A stretch of 64,000 nt of DNA from Spinacia oleracea (lineage: Eukaryota; Streptophyta; Magnoliopsida; Caryophyllales; Amaranthaceae). Shown here one piece after another: positions 37,843 through 49,299 of the stretch; position 1 is the first letter of the stretch, and every line of letters begins with the position of its first letter. Location: positions 127,060,385-127,124,384 of the forward strand of contig NC_079487.1 of assembly GCF_020520425.1 (NCBI RefSeq). Direction: 5' to 3'. The notes beneath the pieces were generated by a model, which was given only the letters and a program-made list of their open reading frames with translations, made no database searches and was not told where the DNA came from. The position numbers and the translations under genes are program-made.

Positions 37843-38158
37843 TGTTTCTTATGTTATTCAGTAAATTTGGCAACGCATCAGACCGATAAATGATGATTTC
37901 CCCCAATTTGCAAGACAAGATAGATAATTTTCAATTGAATGATTATTTTCCCCAATTTGCAAGACAAGAGAGACAATCTTCAATTGAATGATGAGTTTCC
38001 CCAAATTGTCTCCGAACACTGTAATAGTGTAATTTGATTGAGGGGAAAATCTAGCAGAGGGAAATTTAATTTAGCATTAGAAACACTGGGTCGCCGGAGA
38101 TAATATGTACTTGCACGTCTACGGATAAAGGAACGAGTGTTAAACAATTGTAACACAA

Positions 38159-38320
38159 CCAATTGCTTGTGTGATTGGGGCTGAACTTAGTAAGGAGAAC
38201 CGTGTTCGGTCCTCCGTAATAATAATTGGGAGGGGATTGGAACCTAACCACCCAAAACTCGTCACGAATCCGGATTAGCCCTAACGGTGAACCGGATGCT
38301 AACACAAAAAAAAAAAAAAA
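38159..38320 (+). mobile_element. SINE with poly(A) tail and 15-bp TSD
   Basis: Flanked by ACAATTGTAACACAA (38144-38158) and ACAATTGTGACACAA (38321-38335), one mismatch. The body ends in about 15 A. The tail segment CCGGATTAGCCCTAACGG matches the fragment at 7441-7500. Pol III boxes are not clear, so it may be 5'-truncated. It sits in the VPS34 upstream region. Confidence 0.75.
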
Positions 38321-38403
38321 ACAATTGTGACACAATTACTGAAATACTCCCTCCATCCCGGAATAATTTCACTGCCTTTCTTATAAAGTCTTGCAATTTA
38401 TAG

Positions 38404-38660
38404 AAATTCCAAGCTACTAGCTTGATCATTGGAGTTGAAATGATAAAATAGATTGGCCAAGCAAATTAGCTTAAATAAGCTAATTTGCTTGAAAAAACTT
38501 GGCCAATGAAATGATATTAACTTAAATTAAATTTAAATATTGATTGACAAATATGAGTATAAATATCAAGCTAGTAGCTAACCACTAAAATACTAAATAG
38601 CTAGAAAGGGAATTAGCTTGAAATATTATGTGGCATGACAGCTAATTTAGAAATTAGCTT
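38404..38660. mobile_element. Foldback MITE with near-perfect hairpin
   Basis: TTGGCCAAGCAAATTAGC at 38453 faces GCTAATTTGCTTG and CTTGGCCAA up to about 38507, with a loop of a few bases. Outer parts CAAGCTACTAGCTTG and TCAAGCTAGTAGC are also inverted. Boundaries approximate. Confidence 0.5.
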
Positions 38661-38834
38661 ACCGTTAAAGATGCTCTTATATAAATGGTAAATTTTTATA
38701 CGGAGTAAATATTACTCCAACTACCCCTTCACATGTCATTTTGTGGTCTCATGCACCCTCCCCTACTCCCTTACCCCCTTTAAAAAGTTTATACGTATCT
38801 CTATCTATATTTAAAAATAACTCACTATCAACTA

Positions 38835-39189
38835 CTCCCTCCGTCTCTTTTTGTTTTTTACGTTTTCCTTTTTGGGTATTTCAAAATGTTCTTTACATTT
38901 CTTTTTATACCATCACATAAATAACTTAGTATTCTATCAAAATTTGTGTCCAATTATTATTTTAACCAATCAAATTCATTGGGTCATTTAATTTCTCACA
39001 CTTTTCCATTTTGACATTAAATTTTTCTCATTTCCCAACATCAGAATTTTGATAAAAGTGAAAACATTATAAATAAACGTAATTTATCTCGTTTAAATAA
39101 AAAAAATTGAGGAATTTCAATGCAGATTAGTTATTCGTTAAAACGCGTGAAAAATACCAAACGTAAAAAACAAAAAGAGACGGGGGGAG
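38835..39189. mobile_element. Stowaway MITE, TA TSD
   Basis: Long terminal inverted repeats: CTCCCTCCGTCTCTTTTTG at the left, CAAAAAGAGACGGGGGGAG at the right, extended by TTTTTTACGTTTTCC and its complement; TA on both sides. Nested in 38347-39275. Confidence 0.8.
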
Positions 39190-39427
39190 TACCATGTAAT
39201 TAAATAATAAGTCAATTACTCTGCATTAAACTCTGTGCCGGTCAAACCGTTTTAAGTATTCCGGAACGGAGGGAGTATACACCAAAACGTACCGTCTAAA
39301 TGGTGGAGAGAGTGTATCTCTTAAATAAATACGGCCGAAAAAGGCAAGTGCATCCCTTAAATAAATAGAGATGGAGTACTCCACTGCTCCAGGATTTTTT
39401 TTTTTTTTTTTGAAGGTACTCCACTAC

Positions 39428-39967
39428 CAGTGGCGGCTCCAGTATGGGTTCAGTGGGTTCAACTGAACCCATACTGGAAAAAAAAATATTAACTAGTTTC
39501 TGAAACTAGGAAATATGTTATCTATATTTTAGCGCTAGTATTACTCAAAAAATTAATTCTGAATCATTGGTTAGAGAAGCAAACTCACAGAGAATGGACG
39601 CAGGTTCGATTCCAGTGAGATGGACTTTTTGATTTATTTTATTTATTTTTCTTCCTTTCTTGTTTACTTTGTTTCTCACCCCTTTAGCAATAGTTTTAAA
39701 CTTTTACAAATACATATTTTTATAAATTCCTATTACTATACTTCTTTCAAACTTTGAAAATTATAAATGGCTTTTGTTTTATTCATTTTCTTTGATTTTT
39801 TTTTAAAAAAATTATTTATCTTATGTACGGAGTACTACAGTACGTATAAAACCTGTTATTTGTACACAATAAATCAGTAAAATTTGCTAATGTACGTTTT
39901 GCACCAAAATATGACATGTTTTTAAATTTTTCGAACCCTTAATACAGATTTTCTGGCACCGCCACTG
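39428..39967. mobile_element. Non-autonomous hAT element, 8-bp TSD
   Basis: Begins CAGTGGCGGCTCCAG and ends CTGGCACCGCCACTG, flanked by perfect TCCACTAC (39420-39427; 39968-39975). No transposase. About 125-195 bp inside the left end it has TTGGTTAGAGAAGC (A-box-like) and GCAGGTTCGATTCCAG (B-box), as in the hAT at 12624. Confidence 0.85.
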
Positions 39968-40512
39968 TCCACTACTCCAGTAATTCGTGGACCATTGTCA
40001 AGGTACTACATTTATTAGTGGATTGTGGACAATAGTGCACAATAAGTATAGTGTAAAAAGAATTATGTGTACAAGCAAAAAAAACACGACCTTGCGACAA
40101 AAGAACATGCGATACATTTTTTACATTTTTTTGTTATAAAATAATATATTATTTTACTTTTTATTAAATTTATAATTATAAATATAAGTATATTAATTCA
40201 TGTTCTTTTTACATAAGGACGATAAGGTAATGTTCTTTTAGCTATGCATGTACTTGTATTCTTTAAGGTGTGTTATGTTCACTAGCTATGTACCATGATC
40301 TACCTTTTTAAATTGCGCCAAAATCATAAGATGATACAACTATACAAGGGAGTATTTGTGGGTTGAATTACTGAATTTTACGTGAAAGGTGGTTTTCATG
40401 AAATTTGGGTGACATTTTGTGACAGATAGATAGTGACTTTAATCACCAATCTATTATGTATATAAATTAAAGCTTTAAGAAAATCTAAGAAAGTTTTCAT
40501 TCATTTATTTAT

Positions 40513-40851
40513 GGAAATTTGGTGAAACACTATTTTTAAGTTTAGTGATTTTGTGAATTTCTATCTTATAAAAACATTTTAAATTTTAACTACCTTATAA
40601 GTTTGGTTTGTTTGACTAACACTACCATTTCAAGTTTTTCGTTAATGTTTTCCGTCTTTGAACTCCACTACAACGGTTATTTAATATGGCAAATGAGAAA
40701 AAACAACAAATGAACAGAGATATTTAAAAGAATAGAATAAATATACGACGGAAAACATTGACGAAGAACGTCAAATAAACTTATAAGGTAGTTAAAATTT
40801 AATAAGTTTCTATAAGGTAGCAATTCAAAGATAGTGTTTCACAAAATTTCC
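40513..40851. mobile_element. MULE MITE with roughly 100-bp TIRs, 9-bp TSD
   Basis: Perfect 9-base flanking repeats TTTATTTAT (40504-40512; 40852-40860). Ends GGAAATTTGGTGAAACACT and its near complement; the inverted similarity continues through AAATTTTAACTACCTTATAA. No coding capacity. Confidence 0.85.
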
Positions 40852-41959
40852 TTTATTTATTAGGTATGTTGACATGGGCTTCTTAACATTGCAATCCAAA
40901 TTCCTCACTTTCCTTTAGTTTTTAAAAGAGTTTCACTTTATATACTTGTACCAATTATTGTATGAGACCACGATTCTCTTATACAGATCGATATAATTCC
41001 GTTTGATTAATAATTCGTGTGATATCTTAAGTTTCAACACAATAAGTCAATAACTTACTGAAATATATACTACGTACAAAGTATAACCCTTGTTATCCAC
41101 TTGATCAAATATTTTAATACCTATAATACCACTGACCATTGTATAGCAACAAACTCTAAAGGCATACCCTATACTAGGGTTATCAAGCTTCGATCAGTAA
41201 CTTAGTATTTTGACCGCTTAGTCAAACCACTCATATATACATGAGTGGTTGTTTCCCTTCGATCAATGATATAAATTGACCACAAAAACGAATAATACAT
41301 GACATAATATGGATAATTAAAGTTTAATAATTCGAACGGCCATGATATGATTGCACTACGATCACTAGATCAGAAGATAAAAGACTTTCATATGAAATAT
41401 AATCATATTTATGTCATTATCAATATGTATAGGGTAATATACGGATATCGCACAAAGATTTGAGACTAAGGAATAAGTCTATGGTTGATTAAATTGCCAT
41501 TTGCCACATTTGTTATATATATCAACAAATCAAATAACATATATAAAATGAAAAGGAAATTAAGAAAAAGACATCGATGATCAATATCATCCCCCACATT
41601 ATTGAATGCTCATCTTATTACTTTGTACTTGTTGTTATTAATCTCTACTCTCACCATCCTAAATTACTCTTTAAACTTACCTATGCATATAATTTTAGAT
41701 GATAGTGGTTGTTTGGTTATCAATTGTTATTTTATTGAAAAAGTAGATGTGATGGGAGTTAGTGAGATATTTTTTAAATAGAATGAGAGATGGGGTGGGG
41801 ACAAAAAAATATTTAGTGGGAAGAGATAGACAATATAATAATTGTGTGGTCATTCCTAATTTAAAAGTGTAACAACAAATCTGGAACGGGCGAAAAAGGA
41901 AAGTGTAACAAATAATCTGGGATGGAATGAGTATTATATAAGTGAATATGTGAGATTAT

Positions 41960-42290
41960 TTTATTAAATCCACTTTTGGTGTCCTCCTTGAATTACTAAA
42001 ATGCCCTCCACACTTATAGAATAGAATAGAGAATATAATGACAATCTACCTAACAGAAAAAGCCCAAAGAAGCATTTTAATCAATCTAACACCTTAAATA
42101 AATTCTTATCATTTTAATCAATATGTTTATATGCGTTCAGCTCTATCTAACTTATACAGTATGTTTCTTATATTTACACTCATCACATTTATATAATATT
42201 TTTTACATGTTATTTCAGGTTAAATATAATAACACAAATATATTTCTTATATTCGCACGCATCGTATGCATATAAATATAAGAATAGTAA
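41960..42290. mobile_element. Helitron terminal remnants
   Basis: The complement of 42012-42032 reads TCTCTATTCTATTCTATAAG, like the Helitron 5' terminus at 59352. On the plus strand CGCACGCATCGTATGCATAT (42254) followed by AGAATAG|T resembles a Helitron 3' hairpin and end. The two lie on opposite strands, so they are pieces, not one element. Confidence 0.4.
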
Positions 42291-42654
42291 TAAGAAGAGA
42301 CATGGCCAAAATTTTGGGTCCCACTTTTGGACCATGACTCCATGAGTATGACTACACACACAAGGATATCAAGCAGGTTTGTAATTGGAGGATGAATTCA
42401 ATGAAAAATTCAAAGTGTAGCTTCATCGATTGAATGTTCCCTCATTAAAAATAAAGATAATACTTAAAAGGTACAATTCAAGTAGTTATTTATGAAATCA
42501 ATCAGTAATATAAAAGGGAAATTTGTAACATGTTGATCATAAATAATGCAAGAAAACCATACACATAAAATGAAGCACATTACTTGCTAATACTCGATCC
42601 GTATTACGGAAGTAGTATTATTAATACGTTGACCCAATTAAGAAATAAAATACT

Positions 42655-43163
42655 TCACTCGATGTCGATACCAGTGATAACTATGGAGTCCGTTCCTGAT
42701 TTAGGGACAATAGTGACCTGAATAGAGTCGTCGTCGGTGGCATCAAGGTCTTCAAGGAGCTGGTTCAATGCCAACTTGAGGACAGTGTTCTTACCCATAT
42801 CCTCCTCTGCCATGTGGCTCATGTCACCTCCACCTCCACCTCCACCATGGGTTAAGCTGGTGAAACTTCCAGCATACTCAAGATTGATTTTAGTCTTATC
42901 CTCGGGTTTATAATCAGTTCCATCATTGATATAAACATCAAACTTGATAAAATCCTTTGACTTTCCTAATTTGAAATTTATAACAAGAACCTCCTCATGT
43001 TCCAGCTTGTCTTCCTTTGTTCTAGACTTTTTAGGCCTATCGACCTTCGTTTTTATGACCGAGTACTTTAAGGGCAAAGGGAGCATCACCTTTAATTCCG
43101 TTAAAACCTTTTTAACTAGAGAAAACGTTCTCGTCTTGAGTCGTCCCCCCAGCAGCGGTTGTC

Positions 43164-43196
<33 letters not shown>

Positions 43197-44574
43197 GAGT
43201 AATTGACATCCATGGCAGTTCCTGATCTTCGTACTTGTACCCGAGTCTCTCCGTGTCGAAACTATCCCTGACATAAACCCTTACAGGGTTAGCGTTTTCA
43301 TCGTAGAAGTAGAAATACGCATTTCGATAATCATCGTATTCAGGCGTCTTAGGGAAGTTACCCCCATGGAGAACGTCAGTCCAAAGACTCCACATTCTAT
43401 CTACATTAGAGTGATGACAATAAAACAAAGGGTCACGTCCAGCAGACCAGAAGGCACCCATGTCTTGATTACCCTTAATAGTATTACTTCCGGTCCATAC
43501 ATGGACCGAGTTGTGAGGCATACGCTCAAGAATCCCAGCACCACTTACATCCCCCTCCATTTTGTCTCCTGCACGGTACGGACTCCCTAAGAAGAGCTCA
43601 GCCTTGTTTGGATCGTCGGAAACACTCGGGTACACCATCGCCTTACGCATAAGCAATATGTTTTCTTCGTATTGATCATCTTCATTGACATCGGAACCTT
43701 CCTCGTCGGATACAAACGACAAATTCATCATCTTGTCAAGGTGGTTTGTATTCCGGTTAGGATCAAAGAGGGGAGAATCCATTTCTTTGAATATCTCAGG
43801 GATACGCATCCCATCACGATGATCCCAATTCCAGTAAGGCAAGGCGAAATCAGGTTTGTTGATCAACTTCCCAAGGATCCTCTCGTAGAAATAGAGATAC
43901 CATCTATGGAAAGAAGGGAATAACCAACTAGCGTGGACCTCAAGTCGAGTATCATTGTGACCGAGTACCGGATAAGATCCATCACAATAAGCACAATGTA
44001 CCCTAGCTTGTTGCATGTGGCTGCGAGGGTCGCTCATTGGGAGTGACTTCATTATGGCAATTGCTCTTTTATAATCATTTAGCCATTCTTGGTCCTCGTA
44101 GGCTTTGTGTGCTGGACGCCGAACCTTCTTCACGTGGTTATGATAGTTCTTAAACTCGAAATCTTTCGTTATGTTGAGATCGAAGGGTGGAGGGCAGCAA
44201 TGATCACCAACTGACCCGTCCCATAGGGCGTCACTCAGGGTACATTTTTCCACGTCAGGGAGAATGGGGGCAGCTAGGGTATTATAGTAATTAGCTCCCT
44301 CACTCCCTAAGGCAGCATACATGCCACCTAAACCAAGGAGTATATTTCTCCTATCTAATAAATACGGTGTGTTTGTGTTAGGGTTTTGAATGAGTTGAAA
44401 TTGGTTATTGTCATCGTTACCATTGTTGTTTTTTGTTTGGCACGAGACTTTTCCGTTTACAGATCGAACACCACGGTGGTGATGAGCGGAAAGTTGGGGT
44501 GTTTTGGGGAGAAAAGGGTTGTTGAGGAGGATGGAAGTAGTGGTGATAATGGTCGGAGAAGAGAGAGTTGCCAT
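42655..44574 (-). CDS. PPO: Polyphenol oxidase (catechol oxidase), chloroplast lumen
   Basis: Oxidises o-diphenols to quinones with O2 through a type-3 dicopper centre; the basis of tissue browning. 639 codons, no intron. A Ser/Thr/Asn-rich transit peptide leads to a twin-arginine lumen signal (RRNILLGLGG, 75-84); the mature enzyme probably starts near residue 100. CuA: H193, H214, H223, with C197 placed to form the thioether with H214. CuB: H354, H358, H388; the gate residue F375 fits the catechol-oxidase pattern. LPWM (453-456) sits in the place of the DWL motif, and KFDVYIND marks the C-terminal domain. Between them is a Gln/Arg run (460-471), and near the C terminus a seven-Gly run. From memory it matches the spinach enzyme almost throughout, which is my main clue to species. 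A TATA box lies about 75 bases upstream. Confidence 0.97.
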
Positions 44575-44648
44575 TTTGCAACTAGCTACTAGCTAGAGGG
44601 TTAAGATATTTGTTGTTGAGGTGGGAGTATTGTGTAAACCTTAAACGG

Positions 44649-44656
44649 TATTTATA
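44649..44656 (-). promoter_or_regulatory. TATA box of the polyphenol oxidase gene
   Basis: TATAAATA on the minus strand, about 75 bases upstream of the ATG at 44574 and followed by a short AC-rich leader. Spacing fits a normal plant core promoter. Confidence 0.6.
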
Positions 44657-44858
44657 ATATACAAAGGTTGCAAAATAATGAGCTACGGCAAATGAAAAGA
44701 GGAAAATTCAAAGTTTTGTAATCGGCCATCATTGTTTTCTTACCGCTAATCCCACATTTTCTTAGGTTCCCTAAATATTGCACTATAGTTGATTTTAATA
44801 TAATCGAATTATGTATAAATAAAAATTATAAAAAACTGATATTTAGAAAATATATATA

Positions 44859-45117
44859 CTCCCTTCGTTCCTTAATACTCAACCTGTTTTGACAGGATAC
44901 GTTTGTCAATGCATAACTTTGACCACCAATTTCTTTAACTACATATTATAAAAACTCATAAAAATATTAATATTTTTAAAATATATATTAAGATGAAGCC
45001 AACAATATATTTTATACTAACATTTATTTTCATATACTAGAAATAAAATAGGGTTAAAGTGAATTTGTGAATAGCGCAAAATGTCAAACCGGGTCGATTA
45101 TTAAGGGACGGAGGAAG
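44859..45117. mobile_element. Stowaway MITE, TA TSD, upstream of PPO
   Basis: CTCCCTTCGTTCCTTAATA at the left and TATTAAGGGACGGAGGAAG region at the right, flanked by TA. Internal CAACCTGTTTTGACAGG and TGTCAAACCGGG are further inverted blocks. About 280 bases upstream of the PPO start. Confidence 0.75.
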
Positions 45118-45801
45118 TATCTGTACAAATCTAACAAGATGCCGCATGACTACAATTTTCCTTATGTACGAATCATAAAAGATGATCAATGATCTAATAT
45201 AAATCGTATTCATCAAAATTCTGTCAACTTATTGGCTATTCTATTCAAGATGATAACAGTTAAAGGAGAAGGATTGATATGGGAAACACTACAATATTTA
45301 AAGGAGAAGATTGACATAAATCACTAACATGCCTTTGCAGTAGTTATTCAACCCCCTTTTGTTTTTATAAAATTGTACCATCAATTTTTTGAATGATAAT
45401 TGTTCTCTAAACCATTATTTGTAAAATATTATGGCTTTTGAAAATAACAAGTATCAATGGCTATATTTTCCTAGCAAAAATGTCCTTATGCTTTTTGCAA
45501 AGAGTGCATTTTATGCGGCTATTTAGATATTTAGGTACTAAATTTACAACTCATGAGTTAAGGACATTGTAGAGGAATATAAAAACACTCAAGCACATAT
45601 ACTTGATGAGCTACTCAAACATCTTTTATAAAGCTTTATATCTCATTTCAAGTGGCTCTATTGCGTAGATTTGCGATACAATTAGATTTTTATACAAGCA
45701 ATACTTTTGCTAAACATAATTTATATAGGAGAATTTACATAAATTAACAAGTGCTTATGTTTTATGTAACATTTTTACGAGATGATTTTGTATACCTTGG
45801 G

Positions 45802-45836
45802 GGACTGTGCGCGCTAGCGCACAGTCCAACAACTAG
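45802..45836 (+). mobile_element. Helitron 3' terminus (hairpin plus CTAG)
   Basis: Perfect 11-base stem GGACTGTGCGC / GCGCACAGTCC around a 3-base loop (45802-45826), then CAACAA and CTAG followed by T. That spacing, hairpin 6-12 bases before CTRR with a 3' T, is the Helitron signature. I could not find its 5' end, so only the terminus is called. Confidence 0.65.
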
Positions 45837-46079
45837 TAATGTAAAAAACAAGATGGTGTAATATATATGAAACAAAAATATTTTTAATCATTTTCTCAAT
45901 ATCACGTGGAAATGGCTATTCATTGTCGAATAATCCATATAGATATTTTAAATCCAATGTATTATGCAAAAAAAGACACAAACAAAAAACAATTGATTTC
46001 TTTTTACGGAGTAGTTTTTAGTATACAGCTGGTCTAGCTGGTCCATATTGATTTACAATTCAATTATACATGTGCGAAT

Positions 46080-46262
46080 TTGAATATCGTGCATTCTGCG
46101 AGTCCTTTGGATGTAGCGTCTGGTGTTGGTGCTACTTGGTTTATACAAGCTGTCTTGAAAGAGTATCCGTCTGCCCTTGGTAGAGCACCCTTAGCTTGGA
46201 TTAAAGCATGTAGGAATGGTTATCGCGAACACAAATTCTTATTTACAATGGGTGTACAATAA
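46080..46262 (+). other. Unrecognised 60-codon open frame between transposons
   Basis: Reads MNIVHSASPLDVASGVGATW onward with a natural-looking composition and higher GC than its surroundings, ending where the element at 46251 begins. No family recognised. It may be an exon fragment truncated by that insertion. Confidence 0.25.
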
Positions 46263-46532
46263 ATATTGTACACCGAAGTAAAAGTTAACTCAAAATGTTT
46301 AAAAGTTACGCTCTTTTATATGTAAAAGTTATCTATTTTTTAGTGATATTTTTTCATTTTAGTAAAATTTATTTCTTCTAAATCACTAATAATGTATAAA
46401 ATTAATCATTTAACCCTTTAAAATGTTTATCTATAAATTTTTTTTACTAATATAAAAGTTAATCAAACTAGGTTAAAGTTACTTATAAATGGGTAAAAGT
46501 TATCTTGGTGTACGATAAATTTATTGTACACC
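46251..46532. mobile_element. MITE whose two ends are each palindromic
   Basis: Both ends start GGTGTAC and close TTGTACACC within 24-26 bases, so each terminus folds on itself (46251-46274 and 46507-46532) as well as pairing with the other. The interior repeats AAAAGTTA. An inverted truncated copy is at 47150-47339. Confidence 0.65.
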
Positions 46533-46899
46533 TTGCGCACGCAAGACCTTTTGTATCTCGAATCCCTTCCTGCCTTTATTGACCATAATCCTGGAAGTTT
46601 TAGAGATATTTGTATTAAAATTTTGATTATGACATGTTATTGTAAGACACATCTTTCCATGCTGTGTATATAAGCTGATCGGTGTGTTGAATCAGTTTTC
46701 ATAAACTACATGTATGCAACACATAGCGCAAAACCTGAATCTCAACTTGAACCATTTATGTCATACTTCATTGTTTCATTCGATCACTTCTTTGCATATA
46801 AAACGTAGTGTGTGTCATGCGTTGCACCCCAAGTCTCACTAGGTAGTTTGTAATTCGGAATGCATTCGTTTTTTTGTTGTTGTTCCCAACTACGTAATA

Positions 46900-47132
46900 C
46901 TCCCTCCATTCCTTTTAGTTCTTCCTGTTTCTATTTCGGGCGTTCCTATATTTTCTTCCTATTTCCTTTTTGGACATACCTTTTTAGCATAAAATTCTCC
47001 AGCATCCCTTATTTAATTCATTCACATTTCCCTATTCAACCACCCAACCCCACTTTTATGATTTTTTATTACTTTATTAAAAATATCCTCTCTCTCCATT
47101 TCTTTATTACTTTTCTTTAGGAACGGAGGAAG
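46900..47132. mobile_element. Stowaway MITE
   Basis: CTCCCTCCATTCCTTTTAG at the left, CTTTAGGAACGGAGGAAG at the right, flanked by TA on both sides. T-rich interior without coding capacity. Confidence 0.75.
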
Positions 47133-47149
47133 TATATATAAAAAGAAAA

Positions 47150-47339
47150 TTGATAGATAAACAGGGTAAACGGTTAAATGATAATTTTATACACTATATT
47201 AGTGATTTTGAAAAAATATTTTTTTTGCTAAAACGGAAATTTTTATCATTAAGAAATAGATAACTTGTACATATATAAAATGTTAATTAAACATTTTGAT
47301 TTAATTTTTACTCTGTTGTACTATATTTTATATACACCA
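47150..47339. mobile_element. Inverted, truncated copy of the 46251 element
   Basis: On the minus strand, GGTGTATATAAAATATAGT then AGTAAAAATTAAATCAAAAT and TAGATAACTT-like blocks follow the same order as 46251-46470 on the plus strand. More diverged; the far end is missing. Confidence 0.5.
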
Positions 47340-47739
47340 CGATCAGCTCGTAAATAAGAATGTAATATTATAAATTCAGTATATTGTACTTCCTGTGTTC
47401 CTATTTACATGACACAATTGGGTTGTGGAAACTATTCATACAACCTACTTTGACTATATTTTGTGATTTATACTTACGAAAACACATAAATGTCTGGTGG
47501 AGTGGGATCTTAATGTCTTATTAGATTCGTTTCAATAAATATTTTTTAAATATCAACTTTTTATAATTTTTTCTTATCCGCAATTGAAGAGATTAGTGTT
47601 TGAAAGAACGAAAGAATTTTTTTAACAAAAGAAATAAATAAAAAAATTATATAATAAATTAAATGATCCATATTTGTGTAGCCTCATACTATAATACTCG
47701 TAAGTCGTAACTAATACTAGTAGCGCTTTCCTTATAAAG

Positions 47740-48026
47740 TCGTCCCAGAATACTTGCATTGTTTTTATAAATGACATATTTTACTAATTTTATATTATTT
47801 CTCTCACTTATCTAAGGTCCCACTTTTATTTCTAAGATCTTAAAAAACATTAAAAAAATCATCCCACCCCACCAGCCTCAAAAAATCGACATATTTTCCA
47901 CAAATAACTATATTAAAAAAAATACCTAATATCAATTATCACCTAATTAAATAATAAGTCAATTAAATTTCATTAAACTATGTGCCGATCAAATTACCGA
48001 TACAAGTATTTCAGGACAGAAAGAGT
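47740..48026. mobile_element. Eroded Stowaway-like MITE
   Basis: CGTCCCAGAATACTTGCA at the left and AAGTATTTCAGGACAGAAAG at the right, with GTGCCGATCAAATTACCG inside, correspond to parts of the intact element at 48971. Terminal bases are degraded. Confidence 0.5.
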
Positions 48027-48029
48027 ACA

Positions 48030-48960
48030 AAATGAAATATAATAAGTAAACTGCAAAATACTTCGTAGTTCATACTCCATAGGGAGCTCATACACTTACT
48101 CCAAGGTAGGTCTAGTCATCATACCCTGCAATGGACAATAGACATATCAGCAAGTGAAATTTCACCTTGGGGGGGAAACAACTGACTTTAAGGGGGGGGA
48201 AATTTGGTAAATACCGCCATATGTATTAGCGGGATTTATTTTTACCCTACCTCCTCCCAAAAATCTGCCGCCCAATATTTGATTTAATTTTTTACAAAAA
48301 TTATTCTTTTGTTTTCCTCATAACCTCCATTATCGTTCAATCGGAAGTTTTACAAGGTAAATTTTTCTCATATTCTAAATGTATTTGCTTGTTAGCCTTT
48401 CAAACTTTAATCCTCCAATTAAGAAACAACAACTATATTTTTTTCGTAAAATATATTGCAGATCTGTTTTAATAATAATAAAAAAATCTTAAATATATAA
48501 AAATTTCAATTACTTCAGTTGAATTTAAAGAGGGAAAAAAGAATGAGGTAATAGGACAAAGCAATTAAACAATGGTTGAATCGATTGATTCTTGAAGACT
48601 AAGAAATGGATCGACAATAACAAGGCAAAAGAAGCAAACTTCGGTATTACCGATAATGAATCGACCTTAAGCTTAATGTGTTCATGGAATTGAACAATTG
48701 ATGATCTAAATGGAGTTGTAATAGCGCAAAATAAGATTAAAGAGGGGAAAAAAATGTTCAACGGGATTAGCAGAAGAGGCAATGAAGAAGGGATCCAAAA
48801 AAGAAAATGGATCAAAGTCTCAAACACTTTGGTTTCATCGCCGTTCACGGACAAAAAAAATTAAAGGAAAATAAGTTTGGTTTTTTGAAATTCAAAATCA
48901 AAATGGGTCTGGAAATTTTGAGTTTGATTGGAATCTGACTAGGACATGACTTGGCAAAAA
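48030..48960. other. Spacer, nothing recognised
   Basis: Includes a G run (48192-48199) and a minus-strand hydrophobic open frame (48525-48854) with no motif and low-complexity Leu/Phe composition. I do not call a gene. Confidence 0.4.
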
Positions 48961-48970
48961 TAATCAATTA

Positions 48971-49299
48971 CTCCCTCCGTCCCGGAATACTTGACCTGTT
49001 TTCCTTATCGGACCGTCCCTTAATACTTGACCTGTTTCTAAAAATGGAAATATTTTAACAATATTATATTATTTTTCACTCCACCCCTATTAACCCACCT
49101 ATCCCCTTACTCTATACAAAAATTAATTAAAAATTCAACCCCTACTCTCCCCCAACCCCACCTCTTAACCCATCTCCCACTAACTACATTAAAATAATAC
49201 CCCACTATCAACCACTACCTATTAAATTAAATAAGTCAATTCAAGTCCCTTAAACTCTGTGCCGGTCAAACCGGATCGAGTATTTCGGGACGGAGGGAG
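48971..49299. mobile_element. Stowaway MITE, intact ends, TA TSD
   Basis: CTCCCTCCGTCCCGGAATAC and its complement with TA on both sides. Internal CTTGACCTGTTTTCC and CCGGTCAAACCGGATCGAG. The best preserved member of this family in the window and the reference for the degraded ones. Confidence 0.85.

Larger units (their letters stand above)
38347..39275. mobile_element. Stowaway MITE, TA TSD, disrupted by two later insertions
   Basis: Ends CTCCCTCCATCCCGGAATA and its complement (right: TATTCCGGAACGGAGGGAG), flanked by TA. The interior next to the right end (GTGCCGGTCAAACCG) matches the complete element at 48971. The inserts 38404-38660 and 38835-39189 account for the extra length. Confidence 0.65.

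Noticed and set aside
42944-44592. Plus-strand open frames across polyphenol oxidase
   Set aside because: Antisense shadows of a long, well conserved coding frame.
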